From Microbacterium sp. SLBN-146 (GTDB lineage Bacteria > Actinomycetota > Actinomycetes > Actinomycetales > Microbacteriaceae): 64,000 nt of DNA. A program made the translations under genes and the position numbers. Location: NCBI RefSeq assembly GCF_006715145.1, contig NZ_VFMR01000001.1:744001-808000 (forward strand). The letters run 5' to 3'. The notes below the pieces were generated by a model. It saw only the letters and a program-made list of their open reading frames with translations. It was not told the origin of the DNA and made no database searches. Shown here in pieces: positions 16,576-25,037 of this stretch; within the stretch, counting starts at the first letter, position 1, and every line of letters begins with the position of its first letter.

Positions 16576-18003
16576 TCACTGTGCGGGCGTCGACCCGAAA
16601 AGCGCGTGACGGCGGATCCGCTCGGCGGTGTCGACGGCATCCGGAACGACGTTGGCGAGTCCACTGCCGCTGATCCAGGCCCCCGTGACCTCGAGCCCGC
16701 CGACGCGGCGGACGGCATCCCGCGCCGCACGCCCGCGCGCGACGCCCCCGAGAGCCGAGGGCGGACCGGCGGTCACGTATCGATCGGTGCGGGCATCGAC
16801 GACGCGGTCCCCGAGCTCGAGCCCGAAGGCGGAGGATGCCGCTGCCACGGCGGCCTCGACGGCTGCCTCGGGCGCACCGTCCGCGAAGTGGACCTTGAGG
16901 AGATGCCGACCCGCTCCGAGGTGCTCCGCGAGCCAGGGCCAGCGGGCCGAGCAATGCACGACCGCTGTCGCGGCTCCCGTTCCGGGGATCGCGTAGACGG
17001 ACCCGCCACGAGGATGCTCGTCCAGCCTCTCGTCGTCGACGAGAAGCGTCACGACGTCGAGGATGCCGTCGCCCGCAGGCATCGCCTCGAGGCTCGGGAC
17101 GTGCGGCGTCAGCACCTCGCGGGCAGCCGGCTCATCCGTCGCGACCACGACGTAGGTGGCCGGGAGGAGCTCTTCCTCCTCTCCCCCCGCGGCGCGCACC
17201 GTCCATGCGTCCGCGTGCGGAGCGAGCGTCGTGACGCGTGCGGAGGTCAGGAACCGCACACCCAGGTCGTCGGCTCGCGCGCGAAGCGCCTCGACGAGCT
17301 GGTCCATGCCACCCCGGAGGGCCTCGACGCGTGACCCGCCGGACCGCTGCGACCGCACCTGCGCGACTCCGCCCGCGAGCGAACCCGTGCGCGTGAGCGC
17401 CGTGCTGAGTCCGGGAGCCGCGTATTCGACGTCGACCTCCGCGGGAAAGAGCCCATGTCGTCCCCTCGTGAGGGGAGCGACGAGTCGATCGGCGACGCGA
17501 TCGCCCATACGCCCCCGGACGAGGCGATCGAGATTGCGCTCCTGGCCGATCGTGAGGGGTGGTCGCAGACGGTCGAGGTACGCGCGCCACGCGCCGCTCC
17601 ATCCGATGATGCGGCGCACCGCGGCATCCCACGGATTGGCGGGGATGCCGAGAACGGTCTCCGCCGGGAGCGGCACAGGACCCCCGGGGAGCCCCGACAG
17701 CCACGCCGGGAGCGGGTCCTCTCGCGTGACGGCACCGCCCAGCCCGAGTTCGTCGACGAGGTGGCCGACGCCCCCTCCGGCCGTGGACCAGCCGTCGGCG
17801 CCCAGGTCGATACGCGTCCCTCCGAGATCTGCGGAACGGACCGTACCCCCCAGCTCCGGACGAGCTTCGACGAGCGTCACGGGCAGGCCGACCTTCGCGC
17901 ATTCGAGGGCGACGACGAGTCCCGCGATCCCGCCGCCGACCACGACGACAGGCGTCTCACGGGCCTTCTCGGCGAGGGACTCGACGGATTCAGGTTCGCT
18001 CAC
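16576..18003 (-). CDS. hemY: protoporphyrinogen/coproporphyrinogen oxidase
   Basis: 475 residues from GTG 18003 with ggatggag upstream. FAD-binding start VVVVGGGIAGLVVALE, then GGTVRSADLGGTRIDLGADGW typical of PPOX, and a C-terminal SALGGVARGRA, TGAWISGSGLANVV block. In actinobacteria this enzyme oxidises coproporphyrinogen III to coproporphyrin III in the coproporphyrin-dependent haem route (CgoX), membrane-associated. Divergent from the HhH gene across 44 bases. hemD is 1.4 kb downstream but separated by the envelope genes. Which porphyrinogen it prefers is inferred from the phylum. Confidence 0.88.
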   Translation of the reverse strand: MSEPESVESLAEKARETPVVVVGGGIAGLVVALECAKVGLPVTLVEARPELGGTVRSADLGGTRIDLGADGWSTAGGGVGHLVDELGLGGAVTREDPLPAWLSGLPGGPVPLPAETVLGIPANPWDAAVRRIIGWSGAWRAYLDRLRPPLTIGQERNLDRLVRGRMGDRVADRLVAPLTRGRHGLFPAEVDVEYAAPGLSTALTRTGSLAGGVAQVRSQRSGGSRVEALRGGMDQLVEALRARADDLGVRFLTSARVTTLAPHADAWTVRAAGGEEEELLPATYVVVATDEPAAREVLTPHVPSLEAMPAGDGILDVVTLLVDDERLDEHPRGGSVYAIPGTGAATAVVHCSARWPWLAEHLGAGRHLLKVHFADGAPEAAVEAAVAAASSAFGLELGDRVVDARTDRYVTAGPPSALGGVARGRAARDAVRRVGGLEVTGAWISGSGLANVVPDAVDTAERIRRHALFGSTPAQ

Positions 18004-18047
18004 GTCTCCATCCTCGCGCGGCACGGCTCCGGTGGGAAACTGGACGC

Positions 18048-18614
18048 ATGGCACTGCACATCACCGGAGACCCCGCCGCGGACGACCTGCTCACCCACGA
18101 TCCGCTCGCCCTCCTCATCGGCATGCTCCTCGACCAGCAGGTCGCGATGGAAACCGCCTTCGCGGGTCCGCTCAAGATCCGCGAGCGGACCGGATCGATG
18201 GATGCCGCGACCCTCGCCGGCTACGACCCCGACGCGTTCGCCGCGGCGTTCAAGACGACACCGGCGGTCCACCGCTACCCGGGATCGATGGCGTCGCGCG
18301 TGCAGGCACTGTGCTCCGCGATCGTCGAGGACTGGGGCGGCGACGCCGCCGCGATCTGGACGCGCGACGACCCCGACGGGCCCACCGTCCTGAAGCGGCT
18401 CAAGGCGCTCCCGGGCTTCGGTGAGCAGAAGGCGAAGATCTTCCTCGCGCTCCTCGGCAAGCAGTACGGCTTCACGGGCGACGGATGGCGCGCGGCATCC
18501 GGATCCTACGGAGACGAGGGGTCGTTCCGCAGCGTCGCCGACATCGTCTCGCCCGAATCCCTCGCGAAGGTCCGCGCCTTCAAGCAGGAGATGAAGAAGC
18601 AGGCCAAGGCCTGA
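18048..18614 (+). CDS. HhH-GPD family protein
   Basis: 188 residues. N-terminal DDLLTHDPLALLIGMLLDQQV and a helix-hairpin-helix at LKALPGFGEQKAKIFLALLGK are characteristic of an actinobacterial HhH-GPD subfamily of base-excision type proteins. The aspartate expected about 20 residues after the hairpin in true DNA glycosylases is not obvious (GWRAASGSYGDEGSF), so glycosylase activity is uncertain. Tail-to-tail with glyS, 9 bases between stops. Confidence 0.8.
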   Translation: MALHITGDPAADDLLTHDPLALLIGMLLDQQVAMETAFAGPLKIRERTGSMDAATLAGYDPDAFAAAFKTTPAVHRYPGSMASRVQALCSAIVEDWGGDAAAIWTRDDPDGPTVLKRLKALPGFGEQKAKIFLALLGKQYGFTGDGWRAASGSYGDEGSFRSVADIVSPESLAKVRAFKQEMKKQAKA

Positions 18615-18623
18615 TCAGGACGC

Positions 18624-20012
18624 TCACGCCCCCTTGAGACGCTCCGCGAAGAACGCGGTGAGCTCGGCGAGCGGAACGCGCTCCTGCGACATCGTGTCGC
18701 GATCGCGCACCGTCACGGCGTCGTCGTCGAGCGAATCGAAGTCGACCGTGACGCAGAACGGGGTGCCGATCTCGTCCTGGCGACGGTAGCGTCGACCGAT
18801 CGCACCGGCGTCGTCGAAGTCGATGTTCCAGCCGTGCGAGCGGAGCTCGTCGGCGAGTCCGCGCGCGAGGGGGGAGAGACGTTCGTTCCGCGAGAGCGGA
18901 AGCACGGCGACCTTGACGGGAGCGAGGCGCGGGTCGAGCTTGAGCACCGTGCGGGTGTCGGTGCCGCCCTTCGCGTTCGGCGCCTCCTCCTCGTGATAGG
19001 CGTCGACGAGGAAGGCCATCATGGCGCGCGTGAGTCCGAACGACGGCTCGATGACGTACGGGATGTAGCGCTCACCCGAGGCCTGGTCGAAGAAGCTGAG
19101 GCTCTGCCCCGATGCGTCGCTGTGGCTCTTGAGGTCGTAGTCGGTGCGGTTGGCGACGCCCATGAGCTCGCCCCACTCCTTGCCGGCGAAACCGAACCGG
19201 TACTCGACATCGATCGTGCCGGCCGAATAGTGCGCGCGGTCCTCCTCGGGAACGTCGAAGCGACGCAGGTTCGCGGGGTCGACGCCCAGCTCGATGAACC
19301 AGTTCCAGCACGCCTCGACCCAGTGGTCGAACCACTCGCCGGCCTCGGCGGGCGGCGAGAAGAACTCGATCTCCATCTGCTCGAACTCGCGCGTGCGGAA
19401 GATGAAGTTGCCGGGCGTGATCTCGTTGCGGAATGCCTTGCCGACCTGGCCGACACCGAACGGCGGCTTCTTGCGGCTCGCGGTGAGGACGTTGCCGAAG
19501 TTGATGAAGATGCCCTGTGCCGTCTCGGGGCGCAGGAAGTACAGGCCGCTCTCGTCGTCGACGACGCCGAGGTATGTCTTCACGAGGCCTGAGAAGGCCT
19601 TGGGCTCGGTGTACTGGCCCTTCGTGCCGCAGTTCGGGCACGGGACGTCGGCGAGGCCGTTCTCGGCGGGACGCCCCTTGCGGGCTTCGAAGTCTTCGAT
19701 GAGGTTGTCGGCGCGGAAGCGCTTGTGGCAGTGCAGGCACTCGACGAGCGGGTCGGTGAACGTCGCGACGTGACCCGAGGCCTCCCACACGCGCTTGGGG
19801 AGGATGATCGACGAGTCGAGTCCGACCATGTCGCCGCGGCCGCGCACGAACGTCTGCCACCACTGGCGGCGGATGTTCTCCTTGAGCTCCGTACCGAGGG
19901 GGCCGTAGTCCCACGCGGAACGGGATCCGCCGTAGATCTCACCGGCCTGGAAGACGAACCCGCGGTGGCGGGCGAGGGCGATGACTTTGTCGAGGCGAGA
20001 CTGCTCGGCCAC
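18624..20012 (-). CDS. glyS: glycyl-tRNA synthetase, single-chain type
   Basis: 462 residues from GTG 20012, which gives the standard N-terminus [17 protein letters not shown] and the usual length of the alpha2-type enzyme (about 460); upstream in-frame codons are not conserved in style. Class II motifs are clear: [16 protein letters not shown] (motif 2 region [20 protein letters not shown]) and the C-terminal [10 protein letters not shown] (motif 3). Cys residues in [12 protein letters not shown] and [10 protein letters not shown] suggest a zinc-binding insertion. It charges tRNA-Gly in the cytoplasm. No T-box leader was recognised in the 145-base upstream gap. Confidence 0.95.
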   Translation of the reverse strand: MAEQSRLDKVIALARHRGFVFQAGEIYGGSRSAWDYGPLGTELKENIRRQWWQTFVRGRGDMVGLDSSIILPKRVWEASGHVATFTDPLVECLHCHKRFRADNLIEDFEARKGRPAENGLADVPCPNCGTKGQYTEPKAFSGLVKTYLGVVDDESGLYFLRPETAQGIFINFGNVLTASRKKPPFGVGQVGKAFRNEITPGNFIFRTREFEQMEIEFFSPPAEAGEWFDHWVEACWNWFIELGVDPANLRRFDVPEEDRAHYSAGTIDVEYRFGFAGKEWGELMGVANRTDYDLKSHSDASGQSLSFFDQASGERYIPYVIEPSFGLTRAMMAFLVDAYHEEEAPNAKGGTDTRTVLKLDPRLAPVKVAVLPLSRNERLSPLARGLADELRSHGWNIDFDDAGAIGRRYRRQDEIGTPFCVTVDFDSLDDDAVTVRDRDTMSQERVPLAELTAFFAERLKGA

Positions 20013-20157
20013 GGTGGCTCCAATGGTCGGGAGGGCGCGATACGCGGGGGAGGTCGGGGCCCGGTTCCGGCAGGATTCCCCTCCGGATGCCGCGGCCCAC
20101 GGCATCCGTCGATTCTAGCCGTGCGGGGCTGCCGGTCGTCGCCTCACGGGGCGCGGG

Positions 20158-21054
20158 TCACGCGCACCACTCGGTCACCCACGACAGGATGCGGGCGCGC
20201 ATCTCGGGCGATGCCGCGACCTCGACCTCGCCGGGCTCCCCGTCGAGCTCCACTTCGACGGTGAAGACCGTGCCGCGCTTGTCCTCCTGCACGACGTGGG
20301 GATCGCAGCGGGCGGGCACGATCGGAAGTGCCGTGACGACCGATCCCATGGAGCCCTCGTCGACACGCAGTCCGAGCGCCAGCGCGTCTCCCGCGGCATC
20401 CGTGCCCTCGAACATGAGGAGGTTCGTGGGCTGAATCGCCACCACGGTCGCCGTGGCGCGCCCCGTCGGTGCGATGGCCAGGTCGAGCTCTGCGGGCTGA
20501 CCGGGAGGCGACGGGCGGAACGAGCGGACATCGACATGCGCGGCATCCGCGAGGCGCTCGGCCCGGCACTCGCGGTCGTGGAGCGGCGCGATGACATCGA
20601 GTAGATCGTCGACGGGAGCCTCGACGATGTCGCCGGATGCCGCGAGTTCGAGCCGCGCCGTCGGGGCACCGTCGATCGAATCGCACGCCATGCGGGGGAG
20701 CACGACGCGGATGTCGACCGTCGCGCCGGGACGGACGGTCGTCGTGCGGTCGAGGTCGGTGCGGGTCGCGGCATCCGCGAACCTGGCGTCGACGATCTCG
20801 ACCGCGCCGATCTCGACGGATTCCGTCGACCCGTTGACGATCCGCACTTGGGCTTCACCCGCGGCGACGTCGGAGCGCAGCTGGATGAGCCCGACGTCGA
20901 TCCCGTCGGGGAGTGCCGCGGGTGTCGCCGCAGCGCCCTGGCCTGCCGGGGCCACCGTGCACCCCGCGAGCGCCGCCGCCGTGAGGAGGATCGCAGCGGT
21001 GCGCACGACGCGGCTCGTCCTCGCTCGGAGGACGCGGCGCGGGGGCGACGGCAT
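20158..21054 (-). CDS. putative lipoprotein, unknown function
   Basis: 298 residues. A basic N-terminus (PPRRVLRARTSRVVR), a hydrophobic stretch and the lipobox LAGC, with Cys32, mark a lipoprotein exported and anchored at the outer face of the membrane. The mature part is rich in beta-type repeats with many Val and Asp and four further cysteines (in MACDS, REC, ARC and EWC), which may form disulfides. No known domain recognised. It begins 5 bases after the menC-like stop and is probably part of the same transcript. Confidence 0.75.
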   Translation of the reverse strand: MPSPPRRVLRARTSRVVRTAAILLTAAALAGCTVAPAGQGAAATPAALPDGIDVGLIQLRSDVAAGEAQVRIVNGSTESVEIGAVEIVDARFADAATRTDLDRTTTVRPGATVDIRVVLPRMACDSIDGAPTARLELAASGDIVEAPVDDLLDVIAPLHDRECRAERLADAAHVDVRSFRPSPPGQPAELDLAIAPTGRATATVVAIQPTNLLMFEGTDAAGDALALGLRVDEGSMGSVVTALPIVPARCDPHVVQEDKRGTVFTVEVELDGEPGEVEVAASPEMRARILSWVTEWCA

Positions 21055-21059
21055 CGGGA

Positions 21060-22193
21060 CTACCGGCGGATCACGTCGCGAGCGACGGTGAAGTCTTCGA
21101 GGGCGACGGGGTCGATGTCGACGCCCAGGCCGGGTCCGGTGGGCACGCGGACGTGACCGTCCTCCAGAACCGCCGGCTCGGTGACGATGTCACGGAGATA
21201 GAAGCGATCGGACGCCGAGACGTCTCCCGGGAGGGTGAAGCCGGGAAGTGCCGCGAGCGCCGCGTTCGCCGCGCGGCCGATGCCCGTCTCGAGCATTCCG
21301 CCGCACCAGACGGGAATGCCCGCGTCGCGGCACAGGTCGTGGATCGCGAGGGCCTCAAGGTAGCCGCCGACGCGTCCTGCCTTGATGTTGATGACGGATG
21401 CCGCGCCGAGCGCGAGCGCGTCGGTCGCGGCCTTGGCCGACGTGATCGACTCGTCGAGGCACACGGGCGTCGTCAGCCGCGTCGCGAGCGTCGCGTGGTC
21501 GACGAGGTCGTCCTCCTGGAGGGGCTGCTCGATGAGGAGCAGATCGAAGCGATCGAGCTCGGCGAGGGTGTCGACATCGGCGAGGGTGTACGCGGAGTTC
21601 GCGTCGACCTGGAGGGGGATCGCGCCGAATGCGTCACGCACGGCGGCGGTGTCGCCGACGTCGCGCCCGGGTTTGATCTTGATCTTGATGCGGACGTAGC
21701 CCTCGTCGAGGTAGCCGCCCACGTTCTCGACGAGGGCCGCGGGGTCGCGCTGGATGCCGACGGAGACGCCCGAGGGCACGCGGTCGCGGACAGCGCCGAG
21801 GTACTCCCCGAGCGGTCGCCCCTGGGCGCGGAGCGCGGCGTCGAGGACCGCGAGCTCGAGACCCGCCTTCGCCATCCGATGCCCTTTGAAGGGTTCGAGG
21901 ATCGTGGCGACCTCTTCGGGCGCGACCGAGCCGCGGTCGAGGAGGGCGGGGCCGAAGAAGCGCAGCGCGACGTCCCACGCGCCCTGCGTGTACTCGCTCG
22001 AGTACAGCGGATCGGCCTGCGTGACGATTTCGCCCCACCCGCCGCCATCGGATGTCAGCGCACGGACGACGATGACCTCGCGCACCGACTCCGTGCCGAA
22101 CGACGTCGTGAACGGGGCGACGAGCGGCACGTGCAGAACGCGGAACTCGAACCCCTCGAGGGTGACCGGTGCGGCGGGAGAGGCGATCGGCAT
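21060..22193 (-). CDS. menC: MenC type 2 / N-acylamino-acid racemase (enolase superfamily)
   Basis: 377 residues. Enolase-superfamily lid and barrel with VRIKIKIKPGRD (catalytic K-x-K), metal ligands in VDANSAY, IEQPL and CLDES, then NIKAGRVGGYLEA and CGGMLETGIGRA-NAALAALPGFTLPGDVS. These blocks define the subgroup that includes o-succinylbenzoate synthase and N-succinyl/N-acylamino-acid racemase; the two activities cannot be told apart by motifs. No other men gene is in the window, but a COG3375-like GNAT acyltransferase lies 2 kb upstream, a context known for the racemase pathway. ATG 22193 fits the family start (FEFRVLHVPLVAPF). Confidence 0.85.
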   Translation of the reverse strand: MPIASPAAPVTLEGFEFRVLHVPLVAPFTTSFGTESVREVIVVRALTSDGGGWGEIVTQADPLYSSEYTQGAWDVALRFFGPALLDRGSVAPEEVATILEPFKGHRMAKAGLELAVLDAALRAQGRPLGEYLGAVRDRVPSGVSVGIQRDPAALVENVGGYLDEGYVRIKIKIKPGRDVGDTAAVRDAFGAIPLQVDANSAYTLADVDTLAELDRFDLLLIEQPLQEDDLVDHATLATRLTTPVCLDESITSAKAATDALALGAASVINIKAGRVGGYLEALAIHDLCRDAGIPVWCGGMLETGIGRAANAALAALPGFTLPGDVSASDRFYLRDIVTEPAVLEDGHVRVPTGPGLGVDIDPVALEDFTVARDVIRR

Positions 22194-22246
22194 GCCCCTC
22201 AGGCTACGCCGCGACCGAGAGCGCCCGCAGGACCGTCGCGCCGGGT

Positions 22247-22408
22247 TCAGACGATGACGCGGCGCGCGGTGCGGGGATCGGCGGGCTGGAACGTCGCTCG
22301 TGCGGCGTGCGGGCGCAGGCTGCGCGGCAGACGCTCCGCCTTCGGTGCGTGCGCGTGCGCTCTCGCCGCGGCGAGCCCGTGCAGCAGTTCCTCGATAACT
22401 TCGCGCAT
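22247..22408 (-). CDS. small 53-residue protein upstream of menC-like gene
   Basis: ATG 22408 is preceded by a strong Shine-Dalgarno (gggaggagag), and the frame closes at 22247. The product starts MREVIEELLHGLAAARAHAHA, an amphipathic helix, and continues with a basic arginine/proline-rich part. Six histidines. No family recognised. It is 53 bases upstream of the menC-like ATG on the same strand, so co-transcription is likely. The ribosome-binding site and helix make it a better gene than the longer frames that run through the adjacent repeats. Confidence 0.55.
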   Translation of the reverse strand: MREVIEELLHGLAAARAHAHAPKAERLPRSLRPHAARATFQPADPRTARRVIV

Positions 22409-22488
22409 CGCGCTCTCCTCCCGTGCTTTCGCAGGAAGGGAGCGCGGAGGCTCGCGCCTGATACGTCGGCGCGGTCGTCGCGGTCGTC

Positions 22489-22948
22489 GGATTGGGGCGC
22501 GACCCGTCGCTTGGGGCGCGATCCGTCGCTCGGGGCGCGGAAAACCCGCCCCACGCCGCCACACCGCGCCCCGCGAGAGCGCGGGAGGGGAACGCACCGG
22601 CACTGCCGGATCGCCCGGCAACGGTCGTGGCTCCGCGAACCACGGATTGAGGCGCGATCCGTCGCTCGGGGCGCGACCCGTCGCATGGGGCGCCATCCGT
22701 CGCTCGGGGCGCGGAAAGCCCGCCCCACGCCGCCACACCGCGCCCCGCGATAGCGCGGGAGGGGAACGCACCGGCACTGCCGGATCGCCCGGCAACGGTC
22801 GTGGCTCCGCGAACCACGGATTGGGGCGCGATCCGTCGCTCGGTACACCATCCGCCGCTTGGGGCGCGACCCGTCGCTTGGGGCGCCATCCGTCGCTCGG
22901 GGCGCGGAAAGCCCGCCCCACGCCGACAGACCGCGCCCCGCGATAGCG
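22489..22948. repeat. 19-bp motif array within a 174/193-bp repeat
   Basis: The 637-base gap 22409-23045 holds no convincing gene apart from this array. A 19-bp motif, ggggcgcgatccgtcgctc with variants, occurs in three blocks of 2, 3 and 4 copies. The blocks are separated by a conserved spacer of about 115 bases (starting aaagcccgccccacgccg and including caacggtcgtggctccgcg). Period between the first and second spacer copies is 174 bp, between second and third 193 bp; the difference is exactly one 19-bp motif. The third spacer is truncated at about 22948. The array lies upstream of the 53-residue gene and menC-like gene. Confidence 0.85.
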
Positions 22949-22983
22949 GCACACGCCCGAAGGAGGGACCACAGCACGCACGG

Positions 22984-23026
22984 CGTATCGAGACCACTCC
23001 GTGATGGAAGGTCGGATCTCGATACG
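22984..23026. repeat. 43-bp inverted repeat
   Basis: Perfect 10-base arms cgtatcgaga (22984-22993) and tctcgatacg (23017-23026) around a 23-base centre with partial pairing (ccac/gtgatgg). It lies 20 bases past the 3' end of the minus-strand gene at 23046. A word of this kind is common in actinobacterial intergenic DNA. Single copy in the window. Confidence 0.65.
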
Positions 23027-23045
23027 CGCTTGCGGCACTCCCCGA

Positions 23046-23450
23046 TCAGCGGTGAGGGCGCAGGGCGGCCGGCGCGGGCCAGGGCAGGTGGATGCGAGTC
23101 ACGGGGACGTCGATCGCACCGAAGTCGTCCGTGTGCACGACGATACGACCCGCGGTTTCCGCGCCGTCGGGAGGAATGACCTCGGCGATGCGGACACGGA
23201 GTGGCGCGGCATCCGTTCTGTCGAGCATCCACACGTCCGAGAGCCACGCCAGTCCGCCCGCTTCGAGGACCTCTTCGGCGTCGAGCCAGTCCATCGGAGC
23301 GCTCGCTTCGCGCCCGAGGAGGTCGACCGCGACCCAGTCGTCACCCTCGGGTCGGATCCATCCGAGCAGCTCACGGTCGTCGCGACGGTGCGGGATCCAG
23401 TCAGCTCCGATCACGGCACCACGGTAGTCGTCGTGCGGGGTGATCGTCAC
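23046..23450 (-). CDS. conserved hypothetical protein
   Basis: 134 residues from GTG 23450, which overlaps the cyclase stop (GTGA). Acidic, with a tryptophan-rich centre (GWIRPEGDDWVAVDLLG, MDWLDAEEV) and predicted beta strands; no membrane segment or known motif. It is translationally coupled to the cyclase gene. Proteins like this occur in related actinobacteria without assigned function. Confidence 0.7.
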   Translation of the reverse strand: MTITPHDDYRGAVIGADWIPHRRDDRELLGWIRPEGDDWVAVDLLGREASAPMDWLDAEEVLEAGGLAWLSDVWMLDRTDAAPLRVRIAEVIPPDGAETAGRIVVHTDDFGAIDVPVTRIHLPWPAPAALRPHR

Positions 23451-24145
23451 GCGGGGAGCTCGGCGTATGCCCGCACGGGGAACGTGCCGAACCCTTCGAC
23501 CGCCGGCGGCGCCGCCGTGAAGCGGGCTCCCTGTGCCGGGACATCCCCGAGGCGCGTCAGGTGCTCGACGACGTGGACTCCCGCCGCGAGGAGGAGCGAG
23601 TGCGCAGGGCGCTCCCCACCCGACTGCGTGTCGTCGATGTTGACCGAGTCGATGCCGACGAGCTGCGCCCCGGCCTCGATGAGCCACTCAGCTCCCTCGC
23701 GCGTCAAGAACGGAGCATCCGTGCCGTACTCGGGAGTGCCGAACAGGCGATCCCACCCCGTGTGGAGGAGCACGGCAGCACCACGGACGTCGCGATTCTC
23801 GAACGCCTCGGCACGGATGCCACGGGCCCCGGCGTCCGACACATCCGCGAGGTGGAAGACCTCGGCCCGCAGCCCGACGAGCGTCCCGAGGTCGAGCCCC
23901 GCGAGATCGGGGCCGTCGGCGTAGCGGTGGTAGGGGCTGTCGAGGTACGTGCCGGTATTGCCGATCATCGTGATGACGTCCATCGCGAACTCGGTTCCCG
24001 GCGCGTACGCCCCACGAGAGGCCGCGCGCGTCAAGTGGGGCGTGATCGACGGCGCGGGGAGACCCGGGTAGGTGACGAGGCCGGCGCGGATGGGGTGGCT
24101 GAGGTCGACGATGCGGGTCGCCGGGCGGGGCGAGGGGTCGGGCAT
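23447..24145 (-). CDS. cyclase family protein (kynurenine formamidase-like) with altered metal motif
   Basis: 232 residues. Starts RIVDLSHPIRAGLVTYPGLPAP, the classical opening of the cyclase/KynB family. The metal-binding motif HxGTHxDxPxH is present as NTGTYLDSPYH, so the first histidine is Asn and the second Tyr while Asp and the final His remain. Later VGIDSVNIDD and HSLLLAAGVHVVEHL match the family. Members hydrolyse cyclic amides or formamides; the substitutions suggest a changed or lost metal site. Coupled to the hypothetical gene downstream. Confidence 0.82.
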   Translation of the reverse strand: MPDPSPRPATRIVDLSHPIRAGLVTYPGLPAPSITPHLTRAASRGAYAPGTEFAMDVITMIGNTGTYLDSPYHRYADGPDLAGLDLGTLVGLRAEVFHLADVSDAGARGIRAEAFENRDVRGAAVLLHTGWDRLFGTPEYGTDAPFLTREGAEWLIEAGAQLVGIDSVNIDDTQSGGERPAHSLLLAAGVHVVEHLTRLGDVPAQGARFTAAPPAVEGFGTFPVRAYAELPA

Positions 24146-24279
24146 GCCCGTCAGCGTACGAGGACGCCCGCGACCCCGACGCCCTCCGTCGGAGATTGGC
24201 GGGAATGTCGGGCTGGATCGGCAGGAATCCTCCGATGATGGGCCGGACCTCCGACCGCGTGCGGAGAGATGTCGCGCGG

Positions 24280-24981
24280 CTACGGGCGGACGAGGAGGTA
24301 GCCGCGCTCGTCGTCGAAGCCGCCGATCACGAGGCCGTCGGCGAGCCCCGCGAGCACCGCGTCGCGCACGCGGCGGCGCCATGCCGCGGCATCCTCGGGC
24401 GCGGTCGCCCGGAGAGCGGCGATGTCTGCGGGGATCTCGACGGACGTCACGACGCGGTCGGGCGCGGGAGTCGGTGCGGCCGGAGCGGCGAGCGCCCACG
24501 ACACCATGATGCGGTCGGTCTCGTCGCCGCGGTTGACCCCGTCGTCCATTGCGCCGTAGTGATCGACGAGATACTCGGTCGCACGCGCGCCGAGGACGCG
24601 CAGGTTGAAGTGGGCGTTGTGCGCGATGAGCGGGTCGAACGTCCACGTGATGTGGCCGACGCCGCGGGCGAGGGCCCACTCGCGCTGGTGCTGCTTCAGC
24701 ATCCGCCCGAGGCCCTTGCTCTGCATCCCCGGAAGGACGCCCGTGATGTGGCTGTGCATCGAACGCGCGGACGGTTCGGCGAAGAACGCGACGGATGCGC
24801 CCACCATGCGCTCGCCGCTCCAGAGGCCGACGGCGTAGTTGCCCGAGTGGGCGAGCGCACGCAGCAGGTTGGGTGGCATCCCGGAGCGGTCGCCTCCCCA
24901 GACTTCCGACAGCACGTTCGATGCCATGAACACGTCGTCGATCGCGTCAAGCGGTCGGACCTCGATGTCTGCGGAGTCCAT
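24280..24981 (-). CDS. GNAT acyltransferase, COG3375-like
   Basis: 233 residues. Central acetyl-CoA motif GVLPGMQSKGLGRMLKQHQREWAL, preceded by MVGASVAFF and followed by HITWTFDPLIAHNAHFNLRVLGA, the specific signature of the COG3375 group. In Geobacillus a GNAT protein of this kind is the succinyltransferase partner of N-succinylamino-acid racemase. Here the MenC/racemase-like enzyme is encoded 2 kb downstream on the same strand. Divergent from the MFS transporter across 56 bases. Acyl donor and acceptor are not determined. Confidence 0.85.
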   Translation of the reverse strand: MDSADIEVRPLDAIDDVFMASNVLSEVWGGDRSGMPPNLLRALAHSGNYAVGLWSGERMVGASVAFFAEPSARSMHSHITGVLPGMQSKGLGRMLKQHQREWALARGVGHITWTFDPLIAHNAHFNLRVLGARATEYLVDHYGAMDDGVNRGDETDRIMVSWALAAPAAPTPAPDRVVTSVEIPADIAALRATAPEDAAAWRRRVRDAVLAGLADGLVIGGFDDERGYLLVRP

Positions 24982-25037
24982 GTGCCCAGTTTCCCACTCC
25001 GACCCCGGGGTGTCCGAACGGCGATAGCCTCGATCAA

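Noticed and set aside
20013..20157. T-box or other riboswitch ahead of glyS
   Set aside because: No T-box core sequence or specifier stem recognised; the 145 bases contain GGATGCC words only.
21153..22946. Long plus-strand frame through menC-like gene and the repeat array
   Set aside because: Opposite to a conserved enzyme and then a translation of tandem repeats; no ribosome-binding site or domain.
22489..22948. Array considered as CRISPR
   Set aside because: Repeats are contiguous 19-mers in blocks and the spacer-like parts are themselves copies of each other; no cas genes are nearby.
22247..23247. Longer minus-strand frames through the repeats as repeat proteins
   Set aside because: Repeat periods (19, 174 and 193) are mostly not multiples of three, so reading frames shift between units. 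The short gene with its own ribosome-binding site is better.
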